This document shows positions 7,885-17,422 of a stretch of DNA of 30,767 bases, piece by piece. The number at the start of each line of letters is the position of its first letter. The stretch's first letter is position 1. Source of the DNA: an uncultured Burkholderiales bacterium (GTDB lineage Bacteria; Pseudomonadota; Gammaproteobacteria; Burkholderiales; Burkholderiaceae). The stretch spans positions 1 to 30,767 of the forward strand of contig CAMLJY010000067.1 in the NCBI GenBank assembly GCA_946480465.1. The letters are read 5' to 3'. The notes beneath the pieces are model-generated. The model worked only from the letters and a program-made list of their open reading frames with translations, ran no database searches and was not told the origin of the DNA. The translations under genes were made by a program, and so were the position numbers.

Positions 7885-9902
7885 TGCAGCGCCTCCTGCG
7901 TCCGGTCCAGCACCTGCAGCACGCGCTCGACCAGCCGTGCCGGCGTGAAGCCGAAATGCGCCATCAGCTGCGGCCCGGGCGCCGACTCGCCGAAGTCGTC
8001 CAGGCCCAGCACCGCGCTGCAGCCGTAGGCGCCCCAGAACCGGGTGACGCCCGCCTCGACCGCGATGCGCGGCAGGCGCGCGGGCAGCACCGCTTGCCGG
8101 TACCCGGCCTCCTGCACATCGAAGACGCTGGTCGACGGCATCGACACGACGCGCACCGGCACGCCGATCGCATCGAGCATGCGCTGCGCGTCCACCGCCA
8201 GCGCGACCTCGGAGCCGGTCGCGATCAGCACCGCCTGCGCATCGTCGCGATCGGACAGCACGTAGCCGCCGCGCCGCATCGCCACCGCCTGCTCGGGCGT
8301 GCGCCGCTGCGCCGGCAAGGCCTGGCGCGACAACAGCAGAACGCTCGGACGAGCGGACTGCTCCAGCGCATGCACCCAGGCCATCGCGGTCTCGGCCGCA
8401 TCGCAGGGCCGCCAGACGTCGAGCCCGGGAATCAGCCGCAGCGTTGCCGCCTGCTCGACGGGCTGGTGAGTCGGGCCGTCCTCACCGAGGCCGATCGAGT
8501 CGTGCGTCAGCACGTGGATCACGCGCCGGCGCATCAACGCGGCCATGCGGATCGCATTGCGGCTGTAGTCGCTGAAGGTCACGAAGGTGCCGCCGTACGG
8601 GATGAAGCCGCCGTGCAGCGCGATGCCGTTCATCACCGCGGCCATGCCGAACTCGCGCACGCCGTAGTTCACGTGGCGGCCGCCCGGCTGGCCGCCGCGC
8701 ACCGCGCCGCAGCCGGGGAAATCGGTCAGGTTCGATGCGGTCAGGTCGGCCGAGCCGCCCAGCAGCTCGGGCAGCTTGACCGCCAGCGTCGCCAGCGCCT
8801 GCTGCGAGGCCTTGCGCGTGGCCACCGCGTCGTCGCGCTGCGCCTGGCGGGCCACCAGCTCGATGGCATCGGCGGCGAAGCCTTCCGGCAGCGCGCCCGC
8901 GATGCGGCGCTCGAACTCGCAGGCCCGCTCCGGGTATTTCATGCGATAGGCATCCATGCGCGCGCGCCAGCGGCCCGCGGCTTCCACGCCGGCGGTGCGG
9001 CCGCGCCAGGCCGCGCGCACGTCCTCGGGCACGGCGAAGGGCGGCGCGCTCCAGTCCAGCGCCTCGCGCGTGCGCCGCAGCTCGTCCACGCCCAGCGGCT
9101 CGCCATGCGCCTTGGCGCTGCCCGCGCGCGTCGGGGCACCGCGTCCGATCACCGTCTTGCACACGATCAGCGACGGCCGGTCGTCGCAGGCGCGCGCCTG
9201 CACGATCGCGGCATCGACCGCGTCGACGTCGTGCCCGTCGACCGGACCCACGACGTTCCAGCCATAGGCGCGGAAACGCGCCGGCGTGTCGTCCGGGAAC
9301 CAGGGCGCGACCGCGCCGTCGATGCTGATGCCGTTGTCGTCGTAGAAGACGCACAGCTTGCCCAGCCGCCACGCCGCGGCGAGCGAACAGGCCTCGTGGC
9401 TGATGCCTTCCATCAGGCAGCCGTCGCCGACGAAGACCCACGTGCGGTGGTCGACGATCGGCAGGCCGGGGCGGTTGAACTCGTCGGCCAGCAGCTTCTC
9501 CGCCAGCGCCATGCCGACCGCATTGGCCAGGCCCTGGCCGAGCGGCCCGGTGGTGGTCTCGACGCCCGGCGTCAGGCCGGCCTCGGGATGCCCGGGCGTG
9601 CGGCTGCCGAGCTGGCGGAAGCGCTCGATCTCGGCCATGGGCAGGTCGTAGCCAGTCAGGTGCAGCAGCGCGTACAGCAGCATCGAGCCGTGGCCGTTGG
9701 ACAGCACGAAGCGGTCGCGGTCCGGCCACTGCGGATGGGCCGGGTCGTGCTTCAGGTGGCGGTGCCACAGCGCCACGGCGATGTCGGCCATGCCCATCGG
9801 CGCGCCCGGGTGGCCGGAGTTGGCGCGCTGCACCGCGTCGGCGGCCAGCATGCGCAGCGCATCCGCCATGCGGCGCTGCAAGAGACGAGGGGTCGGGTTC
9901 AT
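7881..9902 (-). CDS. cbbT: Transketolase
   Basis: A 673-residue thiamine-diphosphate enzyme that moves two-carbon units between sugar phosphates to regenerate pentose phosphates for RubisCO. The N-terminal domain has 'ANSGHPGAPMGMADIAVALW', 'NGHGSMLLYALLHLTGYDL' and the ThDP-magnesium motif 'GDGCLMEGISHEA'. The middle domain carries 'EFGMAAVMNGIALHGG' and 'THDSIGLGEDGPTHQPVEQ'. The C-terminal domain follows. I place the start at the ATG at 9902, which has AAGGGG 9 bp upstream. An alternative ATG at 9929 would overlap the cbbP stop as ATGA and add nine residues. The frame stays open much further upstream, but that part is a shadow of cbbP. The 3' end overlaps cbbZ by 4 bp. Confidence 0.95.
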   Translation of the reverse strand: MNPTPRLLQRRMADALRMLAADAVQRANSGHPGAPMGMADIAVALWHRHLKHDPAHPQWPDRDRFVLSNGHGSMLLYALLHLTGYDLPMAEIERFRQLGSRTPGHPEAGLTPGVETTTGPLGQGLANAVGMALAEKLLADEFNRPGLPIVDHRTWVFVGDGCLMEGISHEACSLAAAWRLGKLCVFYDDNGISIDGAVAPWFPDDTPARFRAYGWNVVGPVDGHDVDAVDAAIVQARACDDRPSLIVCKTVIGRGAPTRAGSAKAHGEPLGVDELRRTREALDWSAPPFAVPEDVRAAWRGRTAGVEAAGRWRARMDAYRMKYPERACEFERRIAGALPEGFAADAIELVARQAQRDDAVATRKASQQALATLAVKLPELLGGSADLTASNLTDFPGCGAVRGGQPGGRHVNYGVREFGMAAVMNGIALHGGFIPYGGTFVTFSDYSRNAIRMAALMRRRVIHVLTHDSIGLGEDGPTHQPVEQAATLRLIPGLDVWRPCDAAETAMAWVHALEQSARPSVLLLSRQALPAQRRTPEQAVAMRRGGYVLSDRDDAQAVLIATGSEVALAVDAQRMLDAIGVPVRVVSMPSTSVFDVQEAGYRQAVLPARLPRIAVEAGVTRFWGAYGCSAVLGLDDFGESAPGPQLMAHFGFTPARLVERVLQVLDRTQEALQ

Positions 9903-9925
9903 CGTCGGCATCCCCTTCACGGCCT

Positions 9926-10801
9926 TCATTGCAGTTGCGCCTGGCGCATTTCCATCAGCCGCAGGATCATCGGCGTCAGGATCAGCTGCATCGCCAGGTC
10001 CATCTTTCCGCCCGGCACCACGATGGTGTTGGCGCGCGACATGAACGCATCGCCGATCATCGACAGCAGGTACGGGAAGTCGATGCCGCGCGGGTCGCGG
10101 AAGCGGATCACCGTCATGCTCTCGCCGGCAGTGGGGATGTCGCGTGCGATGAACGGGTTGGAGGTGTCGACCACCGGCACGCGCTGGAAGTTGATGTCGG
10201 TGTCGCCGAACTGCGGGCAGATGTGGTGCACGTAGTCGTGCATGCGGCGCAGGATGGTGTCGGCCACCGCCTCCTTCGAGTAGCCGCGGTCGCGCGTGTC
10301 GCGGTGCAGTTTCTGGATCCACTCCAGGTTGATGATCGGCACCACGCCGATGCGCAGGTCGACGTGGCGCGCGATGTCCACGCCGCCGGTCTTCACGCAG
10401 CCGTGCAGGCCCTCGTAGAACAGCAGGTCGGTGTCGGCGGGCGTCTCCTGCCACGGCGTGAAGGTGCCGGGCTCCTGCCGCCACGGCGCGGCCTCCGCGT
10501 CGTTGTGCAGGTAGACGCGCGTGCGGCAGCGGCCGCTCTCGCCGTAGCCGTGGAAGGCCTGCTCGAGCAGCGCCCACTCGTTGGAGTCGGGACCGAAGTG
10601 GCTGATCGGCCGGCCTTCGCGGTCGGCCTGCGCGATGCGCTCCTTCATTTCCTTGCGCGTGTAGCGGTGGAACGCGTCGCCCTCGATCACGGCGGCACGG
10701 ATGCCCTCGCGCCGGAAGATGTTCTCGAACACGCGCTTGACCGTCGTGGTGCCGGCGCCGCTGGAGCCGGTGACCGCGATCACCGGGTGCTTCTTGGACA
10801 T
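9926..10801 (-). CDS. cbbP: Phosphoribulokinase
   Basis: A 291-residue class I (bacterial) phosphoribulokinase, which makes ribulose-1,5-bisphosphate from ribulose-5-phosphate and ATP. The P-loop is 'VTGSSGAGTTTVKRVF' near the N-terminus, followed by 'IEGDAFHRYTRKEMKERI' (substrate and catalytic Asp region) and 'FYEGLHGCVKTGGVDIARHVDLRIGVVPIINLEWIQKLHRD', the PRK signature. The length is typical of the octameric proteobacterial enzyme, which in studied species is activated by NADH; the redox cysteines of plant PRK are not expected. An unusually strong AAGGAGGT site lies 6 bp before the ATG, right after a small hairpin that covers the cbbF stop codon. Confidence 0.97.
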   Translation of the reverse strand: MSKKHPVIAVTGSSGAGTTTVKRVFENIFRREGIRAAVIEGDAFHRYTRKEMKERIAQADREGRPISHFGPDSNEWALLEQAFHGYGESGRCRTRVYLHNDAEAAPWRQEPGTFTPWQETPADTDLLFYEGLHGCVKTGGVDIARHVDLRIGVVPIINLEWIQKLHRDTRDRGYSKEAVADTILRRMHDYVHHICPQFGDTDINFQRVPVVDTSNPFIARDIPTAGESMTVIRFRDPRGIDFPYLLSMIGDAFMSRANTIVVPGGKMDLAMQLILTPMILRLMEMRQAQLQ

Positions 10802-10815
10802 GGACGGACCTCCTT

Positions 10816-10831
10816 CAGGTTCTCAAACCTG
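10816..10831 (-). other. Stem-loop over the cbbF stop codon, before the cbbP ribosome site
   Basis: On the transcript, CAGGTT and AACCTG pair as a perfect 6-bp stem around TGAG, and the TGA of cbbF lies at the stem-loop boundary. The AAGGAGGT ribosome-binding site of cbbP follows at once. The arrangement could tune cbbP translation or processing of the mRNA. This is a structure seen by eye; no folding energy was computed. Confidence 0.4.
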
Positions 10832-11866
10832 CGGCTGCACGAACAGCGAGCGCGTGCGGAACAGCTGCCACGACACGTTTTCGCTCGGCTCGGCGTGATA
10901 ACGCACGATGCGATCGACCTCGTCACGCGAGCCCAGGATCACCGGGACGCGCTGGTGCAGCACGTCGGGCACGATGTCGAGCAGCGCCTGCGTGCCGGTG
11001 ACCGCACCGGCGCCGGCCTGCTCCATCAGCAGCGCCATCGGCGCGGCCTCGTACAGCAGGCGCAGGCGGCCCGGCTTCAGCGGCACGCGCGCATCGCGCG
11101 GGTAGAGGAAGACGCCGCCGCGCGTCAGGATGCGGTGCACCTCGGCCACCATGCAGGCGAGCCAGCGCATGTTGAAGTCGCGCGTGCGCGGCCCGGCCGC
11201 ACCGGCGATGCATTCGGCCACGTAGCGCTGCACCGGCTTCTCCCAGTGGCGCTGGTTGGAGCTGTTGATCGCGAATTCCGCGGTGGCGGCGGGCACGGAG
11301 ACCGCGTCGCGCACCAGCAGCCAGCGGCCGCTCGCCGGATCGAGCGTGAACATCTGGACCCCGCGTCCGATGCTCAGCACCAGCACCGTGGCCGGCCCGT
11401 ACATCACGTAGCCGGCGGCCAGCTGGCGCCGGCCCGGCTGCAGGAAGGCCGCCTCGCCCGGCACGGCCCCGCGCAGCGGATGCGGCAGCAGCGAGAAGAT
11501 GGTGCCGACCGAGAGGTTGGTCTCGATGTTGCTCGAGCCGTCGAGCGGATCGAACACGGCGAGCAACTGCCCGTGCTCGCCGTGCTCGGGCGAGACGACG
11601 GGTTGCGCCTGCTCCTCGCTCGCCCAGCCGGCCACCGACGGGCAGCGCGCCAGCGCCTCGGCCAGCCGCGCATCGGCGAACAGGTCCAGCTTCTGCTGCG
11701 CCTCGCCGTGCGAGTTGCGGCTGTCGGCGGCGCCGTGCAGCCCGGCCAGCATGCCCAGCCGCGTGGCCGCGGCGATGTCGGCGCAGGCTTCGGCGATCGC
11801 CAGCAGCGGCTCGGCGAGCATGGACGACTGCTGGGCGAGCCAGCCTTGGAGGTCGATCGTGGTCAT
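10823..11866 (-). CDS. cbbF: Class I fructose-1,6-bisphosphatase
   Basis: A 347-residue FBPase of the class I family, irreversible in the Calvin cycle (fructose-1,6-bisphosphate to fructose-6-phosphate; CbbF enzymes often also act on sedoheptulose-1,7-bisphosphate). The metal-binding motif '[24 protein letters not shown]' is intact, and the C-terminal part has '[37 protein letters not shown]'-like substrate-binding features. The ATG overlaps the cbbX stop as ATGA. Length matches other CbbF proteins. The neighbouring cbbP gives the F-P-T order common to proteobacterial cbb operons. Confidence 0.96.
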   Translation of the reverse strand: MTTIDLQGWLAQQSSMLAEPLLAIAEACADIAAATRLGMLAGLHGAADSRNSHGEAQQKLDLFADARLAEALARCPSVAGWASEEQAQPVVSPEHGEHGQLLAVFDPLDGSSNIETNLSVGTIFSLLPHPLRGAVPGEAAFLQPGRRQLAAGYVMYGPATVLVLSIGRGVQMFTLDPASGRWLLVRDAVSVPAATAEFAINSSNQRHWEKPVQRYVAECIAGAAGPRTRDFNMRWLACMVAEVHRILTRGGVFLYPRDARVPLKPGRLRLLYEAAPMALLMEQAGAGAVTGTQALLDIVPDVLHQRVPVILGSRDEVDRIVRYHAEPSENVSWQLFRTRSLFVQPQV

Positions 11867-12924
11867 GGGGCGTGGTCCCTTGTCTCGATGGGGGCGGGAA
11901 GATCGGGTGGAGCGGTGAAGAGCCGGCTGGCGCGGATGTCCGTGGCGCGCAGCGTCACGAGGTCGTCGCGCGCGAGTTCGCGCGTGCGCTCGGCGAAGAG
12001 CCGGCTCGCCTGCCGCAGGCGCGCGCGGTCGAGCGCATTGCGCACGCTGCGCGCATTGGCGAAGTGCGGCTGCCGCAGCCGGCGCACCAGGTACTCGCCG
12101 AAGGCGGCGGCGGCCGCGTCATCGAAGCGATAGGACTGCGCGCGCAGCATCAGCTGGGCGATGCGCATCAGCTCATCGGCGGCGTAGTCCGGAAAGTCGA
12201 GGTGGTGCGCGATGCGCGAGGACAGGCCCGGATTGCTCCTGAAGAACGTGTCCATGCGGTCGCGGTAGCCGGCCAGGATCACGACGATGTCGTCGCGCTG
12301 GTTCTCCATCACCTGCAGCAGGATCTCGATCGCCTCCTGGCCGTAGTCGCGCTCGTTCTCCGGGCGGTAGAGGTAGTAGGCCTCGTCGATGAACAGCACG
12401 CCGCCCATCGCCTTCTTCAGCACTTCCCGGGTCTTCGGCGCGGTGTGGCCGATGTACTGGCCGACCAGGTCGTCGCGCGTCACCGCGACCAGGTGCCCGC
12501 GCCGCAGGTAGCCGAGGCGATGCAGGACCTGCGCCATGCGGCTGGCGACCGTGGTCTTGCCGGTGCCCGGATTGCCGGTGAAGCACATGTGCAGCGATGG
12601 CGCCTGCGCCGCCAGCCCGTGCGCCGCGCGCAGGCGGTCGATCACCAGCAGCGCGGCGATGTCGCGGATGCGCTGCTTCACCGGCGCGAGGCCGATCAGC
12701 TCGCGGTCGAGCTCGTCGGGCACGGCCTCGACCTGGGTCGACGCGAGCACGTCGGCGACGGTGCGGACGGGCGCGGCGGCGGCGCCCGCATCCGGCTCGG
12801 CGCCCGTCGCCGGCGCGCCGGTGGCCGGCGTCGCCACGGCGGCGCCAGCGCCAGTGCCTGCACCGGGAATGGCATACAGCGGCCGGCCTGTCGTGGCGCC
12901 CACGGCGCCCTGCGGTGCGCGCAT
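11863..12924 (-). CDS. cbbX: CbbX, red-type RubisCO activase (AAA+)
   Basis: A 353-residue AAA+ ATPase that remodels inhibited form IC/ID RubisCO by pulling on the C-terminal tail of the large subunit. Walker A is '[16 protein letters not shown]', the pore-loop region is '[16 protein letters not shown]', Walker B is '[13 protein letters not shown]', and '[20 protein letters not shown]' is the sensor/arginine-finger part. The C-terminal helical domain contains '[22 protein letters not shown]'. Compared with well-studied CbbX proteins (about 310-320 residues), it has an N-terminal alanine/glycine/proline-rich extension of roughly 50 residues before '[20 protein letters not shown]'. A downstream start would remove it, but I see no better one. 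It begins 5 bp after cbbS and its stop overlaps the cbbF start. Confidence 0.95.
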   Translation of the reverse strand: MRAPQGAVGATTGRPLYAIPGAGTGAGAAVATPATGAPATGAEPDAGAAAAPVRTVADVLASTQVEAVPDELDRELIGLAPVKQRIRDIAALLVIDRLRAAHGLAAQAPSLHMCFTGNPGTGKTTVASRMAQVLHRLGYLRRGHLVAVTRDDLVGQYIGHTAPKTREVLKKAMGGVLFIDEAYYLYRPENERDYGQEAIEILLQVMENQRDDIVVILAGYRDRMDTFFRSNPGLSSRIAHHLDFPDYAADELMRIAQLMLRAQSYRFDDAAAAAFGEYLVRRLRQPHFANARSVRNALDRARLRQASRLFAERTRELARDDLVTLRATDIRASRLFTAPPDLPAPIETRDHAP

Positions 12925-12929
12925 GGCCT

Positions 12930-13379
12930 TCAGCGCCCCGCGGCGCCGTAGCGCTCGCCTTCGGGCAACGAGGCCGAGTAAGCCCGCACCGAGTAGCGCA
13001 TCGAGCGGCCATCGGTCTCCTGGCGATCGAGGAAGAAGCCGGGCTCGGTGGCGGGCCGCTGCACGATGAAGCTCATGGCCACCGACTCGACGCCGCGCGT
13101 CGCGTCGAACGCCACCAGCCGGATGTAGTGCTGCGGAAAGGCCTGGCGGCAGCCTTGCAGTTCCAGCATCACGCCCGCGGCATCTCGCAGGTCGAACATC
13201 GGCAGGCCGTACATCTCCCAGTAGGTGTTGCGCGGATGCGGGTCGTCGGTGTACTCGACGCCCCAGGCGTAACCCCGGGCCAGGCCGTGGTCGAGCTGCA
13301 GGCGGATCTCGTCGTCGCTCAGGTCGGGCAGGAAGCTGAACTGGCCTTGCGTCAGGCGGCCGGTCGGGTTGGTCAGCAT
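12930..13379 (-). CDS. cbbS: RubisCO small subunit, form IC
   Basis: A 149-residue small subunit. The N-terminal '[20 protein letters not shown]' and '[11 protein letters not shown]' are conserved small-subunit segments. The C-terminal tail beyond about residue 105 ('[32 protein letters not shown]') is the beta-hairpin extension of red-type enzymes, which lines the central solvent channel and replaces the betaA-betaB loop of green-type enzymes. This supports form IC together with cbbX and cbbL. GAGGA lies just upstream of the ATG. cbbL ends 39 bp before this start. Confidence 0.97.
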   Translation of the reverse strand: MLTNPTGRLTQGQFSFLPDLSDDEIRLQLDHGLARGYAWGVEYTDDPHPRNTYWEMYGLPMFDLRDAAGVMLELQGCRQAFPQHYIRLVAFDATRGVESVAMSFIVQRPATEPGFFLDRQETDGRSMRYSVRAYSASLPEGERYGAAGR

Positions 13380-13418
13380 GATGGTGTCCTCGTGGTCAAT
13401 CCGCTGCGACGACGGTGC

Positions 13419-14970
<1,552 letters not shown>

Positions 14971-14996
14971 TTCGCTCTCGAATCAGGAAAAGCTGA

Positions 14997-15992
14997 ATGA
15001 GCAACGTCACCTTCCGGCAGCTGCGCGTGTTCACCGAGGTGGCGCGCCAGCTCAGCTTCGCCCGGGCCGCGGAGGCGCTGCACCTGACGCCGCCGGCGGT
15101 GACGATGCAGGTCAAGGAACTCGAATCGGTGCTGGGCCTGGCGCTGTTCGAGCGCCAGGGGCGGCAGGTCTCGCTGACCACCGCGGGCGAGTACTTCATC
15201 GTCTATGCCAAGCGGCTGCTGGGCACGCTGAAGGAAGCCGGCGACGCGATGGCGCGGCTGAAGCGCCTGGAGACAGGCCTGCTGACGATCGGCCTCGTCG
15301 GCACGGCGACCTACTTCGTGCCGCAGCTGCTGGCGCGCTTCCGCGAGGAACACCCGGGCGTGGACGTGCGGCTGCGGGTGGCGGGCAACCGCGAGCAGCT
15401 GGTCGCGCTGATGCAGGCGGCCGACGTCGACCTGGCGGTGATGGGCCGTCCGCCGCGCGAGATGGCCTGCCGCGCCGAGCCCTTCGCCGCGCATCCGCTG
15501 GTCTTCGTCGCGGCGCCGGGGCATCCGCTGCTGCGCGAAGGACGCGTCCACGCCGGTGCGCTGGAGCCGTTTTCGTTCATCGCGCGCGAGTCCGGATCGG
15601 GCACCCGGACCGCCATGGAGACCTACCTCCGCGAGCAGCGCGTCGAGCCGCGCATCTCGATGGAGATGGCCAGCAACGAGTCGATCAAGCAGGCCGTGAT
15701 CGCCGGCATGGGCCTGGGCTTCCTGTCGCTGCACACGCTGGGGCTCGAACTGCGCAGCGGGCTGCTGCAGATCGTCGATGTCGAGGACACGCCGGTGATG
15801 CGCGCGTGGAACATCGTGCACCTGCAGGCCAGGCTGTTGTCTCCGGCGGCCGAGGCGTTCCGCTACTTCATCATCGAGCGCGGTGAAGCGCACCTGGTGG
15901 CACACGACGCGCCGCTGCTGGGAACGCCCTCGACCACCGAAGCCACGGCCAAGCGGGCGCGCCGCACGGCGCGCGGCCGCTCACCGCGCTGA
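14997..15992 (+). CDS. cbbR: CbbR, LysR-type activator of the cbb operon
   Basis: A 331-residue LysR-type regulator. The N-terminal winged HTH reads 'RVFTEVARQLSFARAAEALHLTPPAVTMQVKELESVLGLALFERQGRQVSLTTAGE', here the usual LTTR pattern with the CbbR-characteristic 'AVTMQVKELE'. The C-terminal two-lobed effector domain begins near 'LTIGLVGTATYFVPQLLARF' and includes 'ESGSGTRTAMETYL', typical of CbbR. CbbR proteins sense metabolites such as RuBP, PEP or NADPH depending on species. AGGAAA is 6 bp before the ATG. It diverges from cbbL. Its 3' end meets the soxH stop tail-to-tail with a 7-bp gap, leaving no room for a bidirectional terminator. Confidence 0.95.
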   Translation: MSNVTFRQLRVFTEVARQLSFARAAEALHLTPPAVTMQVKELESVLGLALFERQGRQVSLTTAGEYFIVYAKRLLGTLKEAGDAMARLKRLETGLLTIGLVGTATYFVPQLLARFREEHPGVDVRLRVAGNREQLVALMQAADVDLAVMGRPPREMACRAEPFAAHPLVFVAAPGHPLLREGRVHAGALEPFSFIARESGSGTRTAMETYLREQRVEPRISMEMASNESIKQAVIAGMGLGFLSLHTLGLELRSGLLQIVDVEDTPVMRAWNIVHLQARLLSPAAEAFRYFIIERGEAHLVAHDAPLLGTPSTTEATAKRARRTARGRSPR

Positions 15993-15999
15993 TCCGGCG

Positions 16000-16944
16000 C
16001 TATTTCGCCTGCTGCTCCATCAGCAGGTAGGTGTTGTAGGCATTCATGCGATTGGCCGCCGCGAACAGCGGCAGGTGCGCGAACCGCGACCAGTCGGTGC
16101 GCCGGTAGACCTCGTCGAACGGCTCCATGCTGCTCGCCGCCTCGCCCATCGTCGTGCGCAGGTAGGCCAGGTAGTCGCGCGTGAGCTGCAGGTCGGCGCG
16201 CGCGTCGGTGCTGGCGGGGCCATGGCCGGGCAGCACGAGCGTCGCGTCGAAGGCCAGCAGGCGGTCCAGCGCGGAGATCCAGCGCCGGCTGTCCGCCTGG
16301 CCGACGAAGGGGACGCGACCCCGAAAGACGAGATCGCCTGCGAACAGCACGCGCTGCGCCGGCAGATGGATCACGAGGTCCTCGGCCGTGTGCGCCGAGC
16401 CGACGTGGCGCACCTGGATCTCGACCCCGCCGAGATTCAGGTCCAGGTCGCCCTGCAGCCAGCGCGTCGCCGGCGTCAGCCGCGTCGCGGCATCGATCCA
16501 CGGCTTCAGCTCCTGCCGGCTCGCCTCCAGCCGCAGCCGCGCGGTCTCCGACGCCATGTACTCGCGCGCGCTCTCGTGCGCGACGATCTCCGCGCCCGCC
16601 GCCTCGAAGACCTGCAGGCCGTAGACATGGTCGGCGTGGTAGTGCGTGACGATGACGTGGCGCACCGGCTGCGGCGTGACGGCGCGGATCGCGCGCAGCA
16701 TCTCTTCGGCCAGCGCCGGCGAGCCCAGGCCGTCGATCACGACGACGCCCGCCGGCGTGACGACGAAGCCCGCGTTGGAAATGAAGTTGCGGTTGGCCGG
16801 CGTGCCCAGCGCCGACAGCCCCTGCGCGAAGTACACGCCGGGCGCCACCTGAACCGGCCGCACCGGCTGCACCGGCGCGGTCTGCGCCCGGCTCGCGCCG
16901 ACCGCCAGCCACAGCCCCACGAGCAAGAGCGACAGCGCACGCAT
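16000..16944 (-). CDS. soxH: SoxH-like periplasmic metallo-beta-lactamase-fold hydrolase
   Basis: A 314-residue MBL-fold protein with a Sec signal peptide (residues 1-20, ending in 'ASRA'). The metal-binding motif is 'VTHYHADHVYG' (H101, H103, D105, H106), with further ligands in 'GSAHTAEDLVIHLP', 'FAGDLVF' and 'VLPGHGPAS'. It matches SoxH-type proteins, often the last gene of sox clusters, whose exact role in thiosulfate oxidation is not settled; in Paracoccus soxH is dispensable for lithotrophic growth. It starts 13 bp after the DsrE-like gene and ends 7 bp from the convergent cbbR. The related quinoprotein-relay MBL proteins of PQQ clusters are an alternative family name, but the sox context favours SoxH. 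Confidence 0.8.
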   Translation of the reverse strand: MRALSLLLVGLWLAVGASRAQTAPVQPVRPVQVAPGVYFAQGLSALGTPANRNFISNAGFVVTPAGVVVIDGLGSPALAEEMLRAIRAVTPQPVRHVIVTHYHADHVYGLQVFEAAGAEIVAHESAREYMASETARLRLEASRQELKPWIDAATRLTPATRWLQGDLDLNLGGVEIQVRHVGSAHTAEDLVIHLPAQRVLFAGDLVFRGRVPFVGQADSRRWISALDRLLAFDATLVLPGHGPASTDARADLQLTRDYLAYLRTTMGEAASSMEPFDEVYRRTDWSRFAHLPLFAAANRMNAYNTYLLMEQQAK

Positions 16945-16957
16945 GCGGCCCGCCCGT

Positions 16958-17371
16958 TCAGGGCCGCAGGTAGGCGTGGCCCTGCCCCTGCAGCTTGGTG
17001 ATGCGCACCACGCCGGACGGCGTGAACCCGGCCTCGGCGATGAACTGGTCCTTCTTCAACTGGCGGTTCTTCAGCGTGATCTCGCAGACCTCGAACTTGA
17101 CGCCGCGCCGCACCAGCTCCTGCACGGCGATCTCGTACTCATTGCCATTGCGGTCCTTTGCGTCGTGCATCAGGAAGTCGACGCCGTTGGCATGCGTGAC
17201 GATGGTGATCTGCGTGCTCGGCTCGGTGTCGAGCTGGTTCTTCGCATTGCGCAGGCCGCCCAGCGCCTGCGCGGACGCGTCGTTGATGTGATAGACGACC
17301 TTGTCCTGCGCCGCGGCGAAGGCCGGGGCCAGCGCCAGCGACAGCACGGCGAGCAGGGTGCGGACATTCAT
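16958..17371 (-). CDS. Periplasmic DsrE-family protein
   Basis: A 137-residue protein with a cleavable Sec signal (residues 1-21, 'LALAPAFAAA') and a DsrE/DsrF-like fold: 'KVVYHINDASAQALGGLRNAKNQLD', 'ITIVTHANGVDFLMHD' and 'GVKFEVCEITLKNRQL'. C96 in 'FEVCEITL' is at the position of the conserved cysteine of this family, which in cytoplasmic DsrE/TusD members carries persulfide. An exported DsrE-like protein next to soxB is often seen in sox clusters of beta-proteobacteria. A role in binding or transferring sulfane sulfur in the periplasm is inferred, not shown. It lies between soxB and soxH on the same strand. Confidence 0.85.
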   Translation of the reverse strand: MNVRTLLAVLSLALAPAFAAAQDKVVYHINDASAQALGGLRNAKNQLDTEPSTQITIVTHANGVDFLMHDAKDRNGNEYEIAVQELVRRGVKFEVCEITLKNRQLKKDQFIAEAGFTPSGVVRITKLQGQGHAYLRP

Positions 17372-17422
17372 GACGGTCTCCTCGGCAAGCGGCGCCCAGG
17401 CCGCGGAATGGTCTCGCCTGGC

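Noticed and set aside
9930..10577. Transketolase extended upstream over cbbP as a fusion
   Set aside because: The extra frame is the shadow of phosphoribulokinase, and homology to transketolase begins only after the ATG at 9902.
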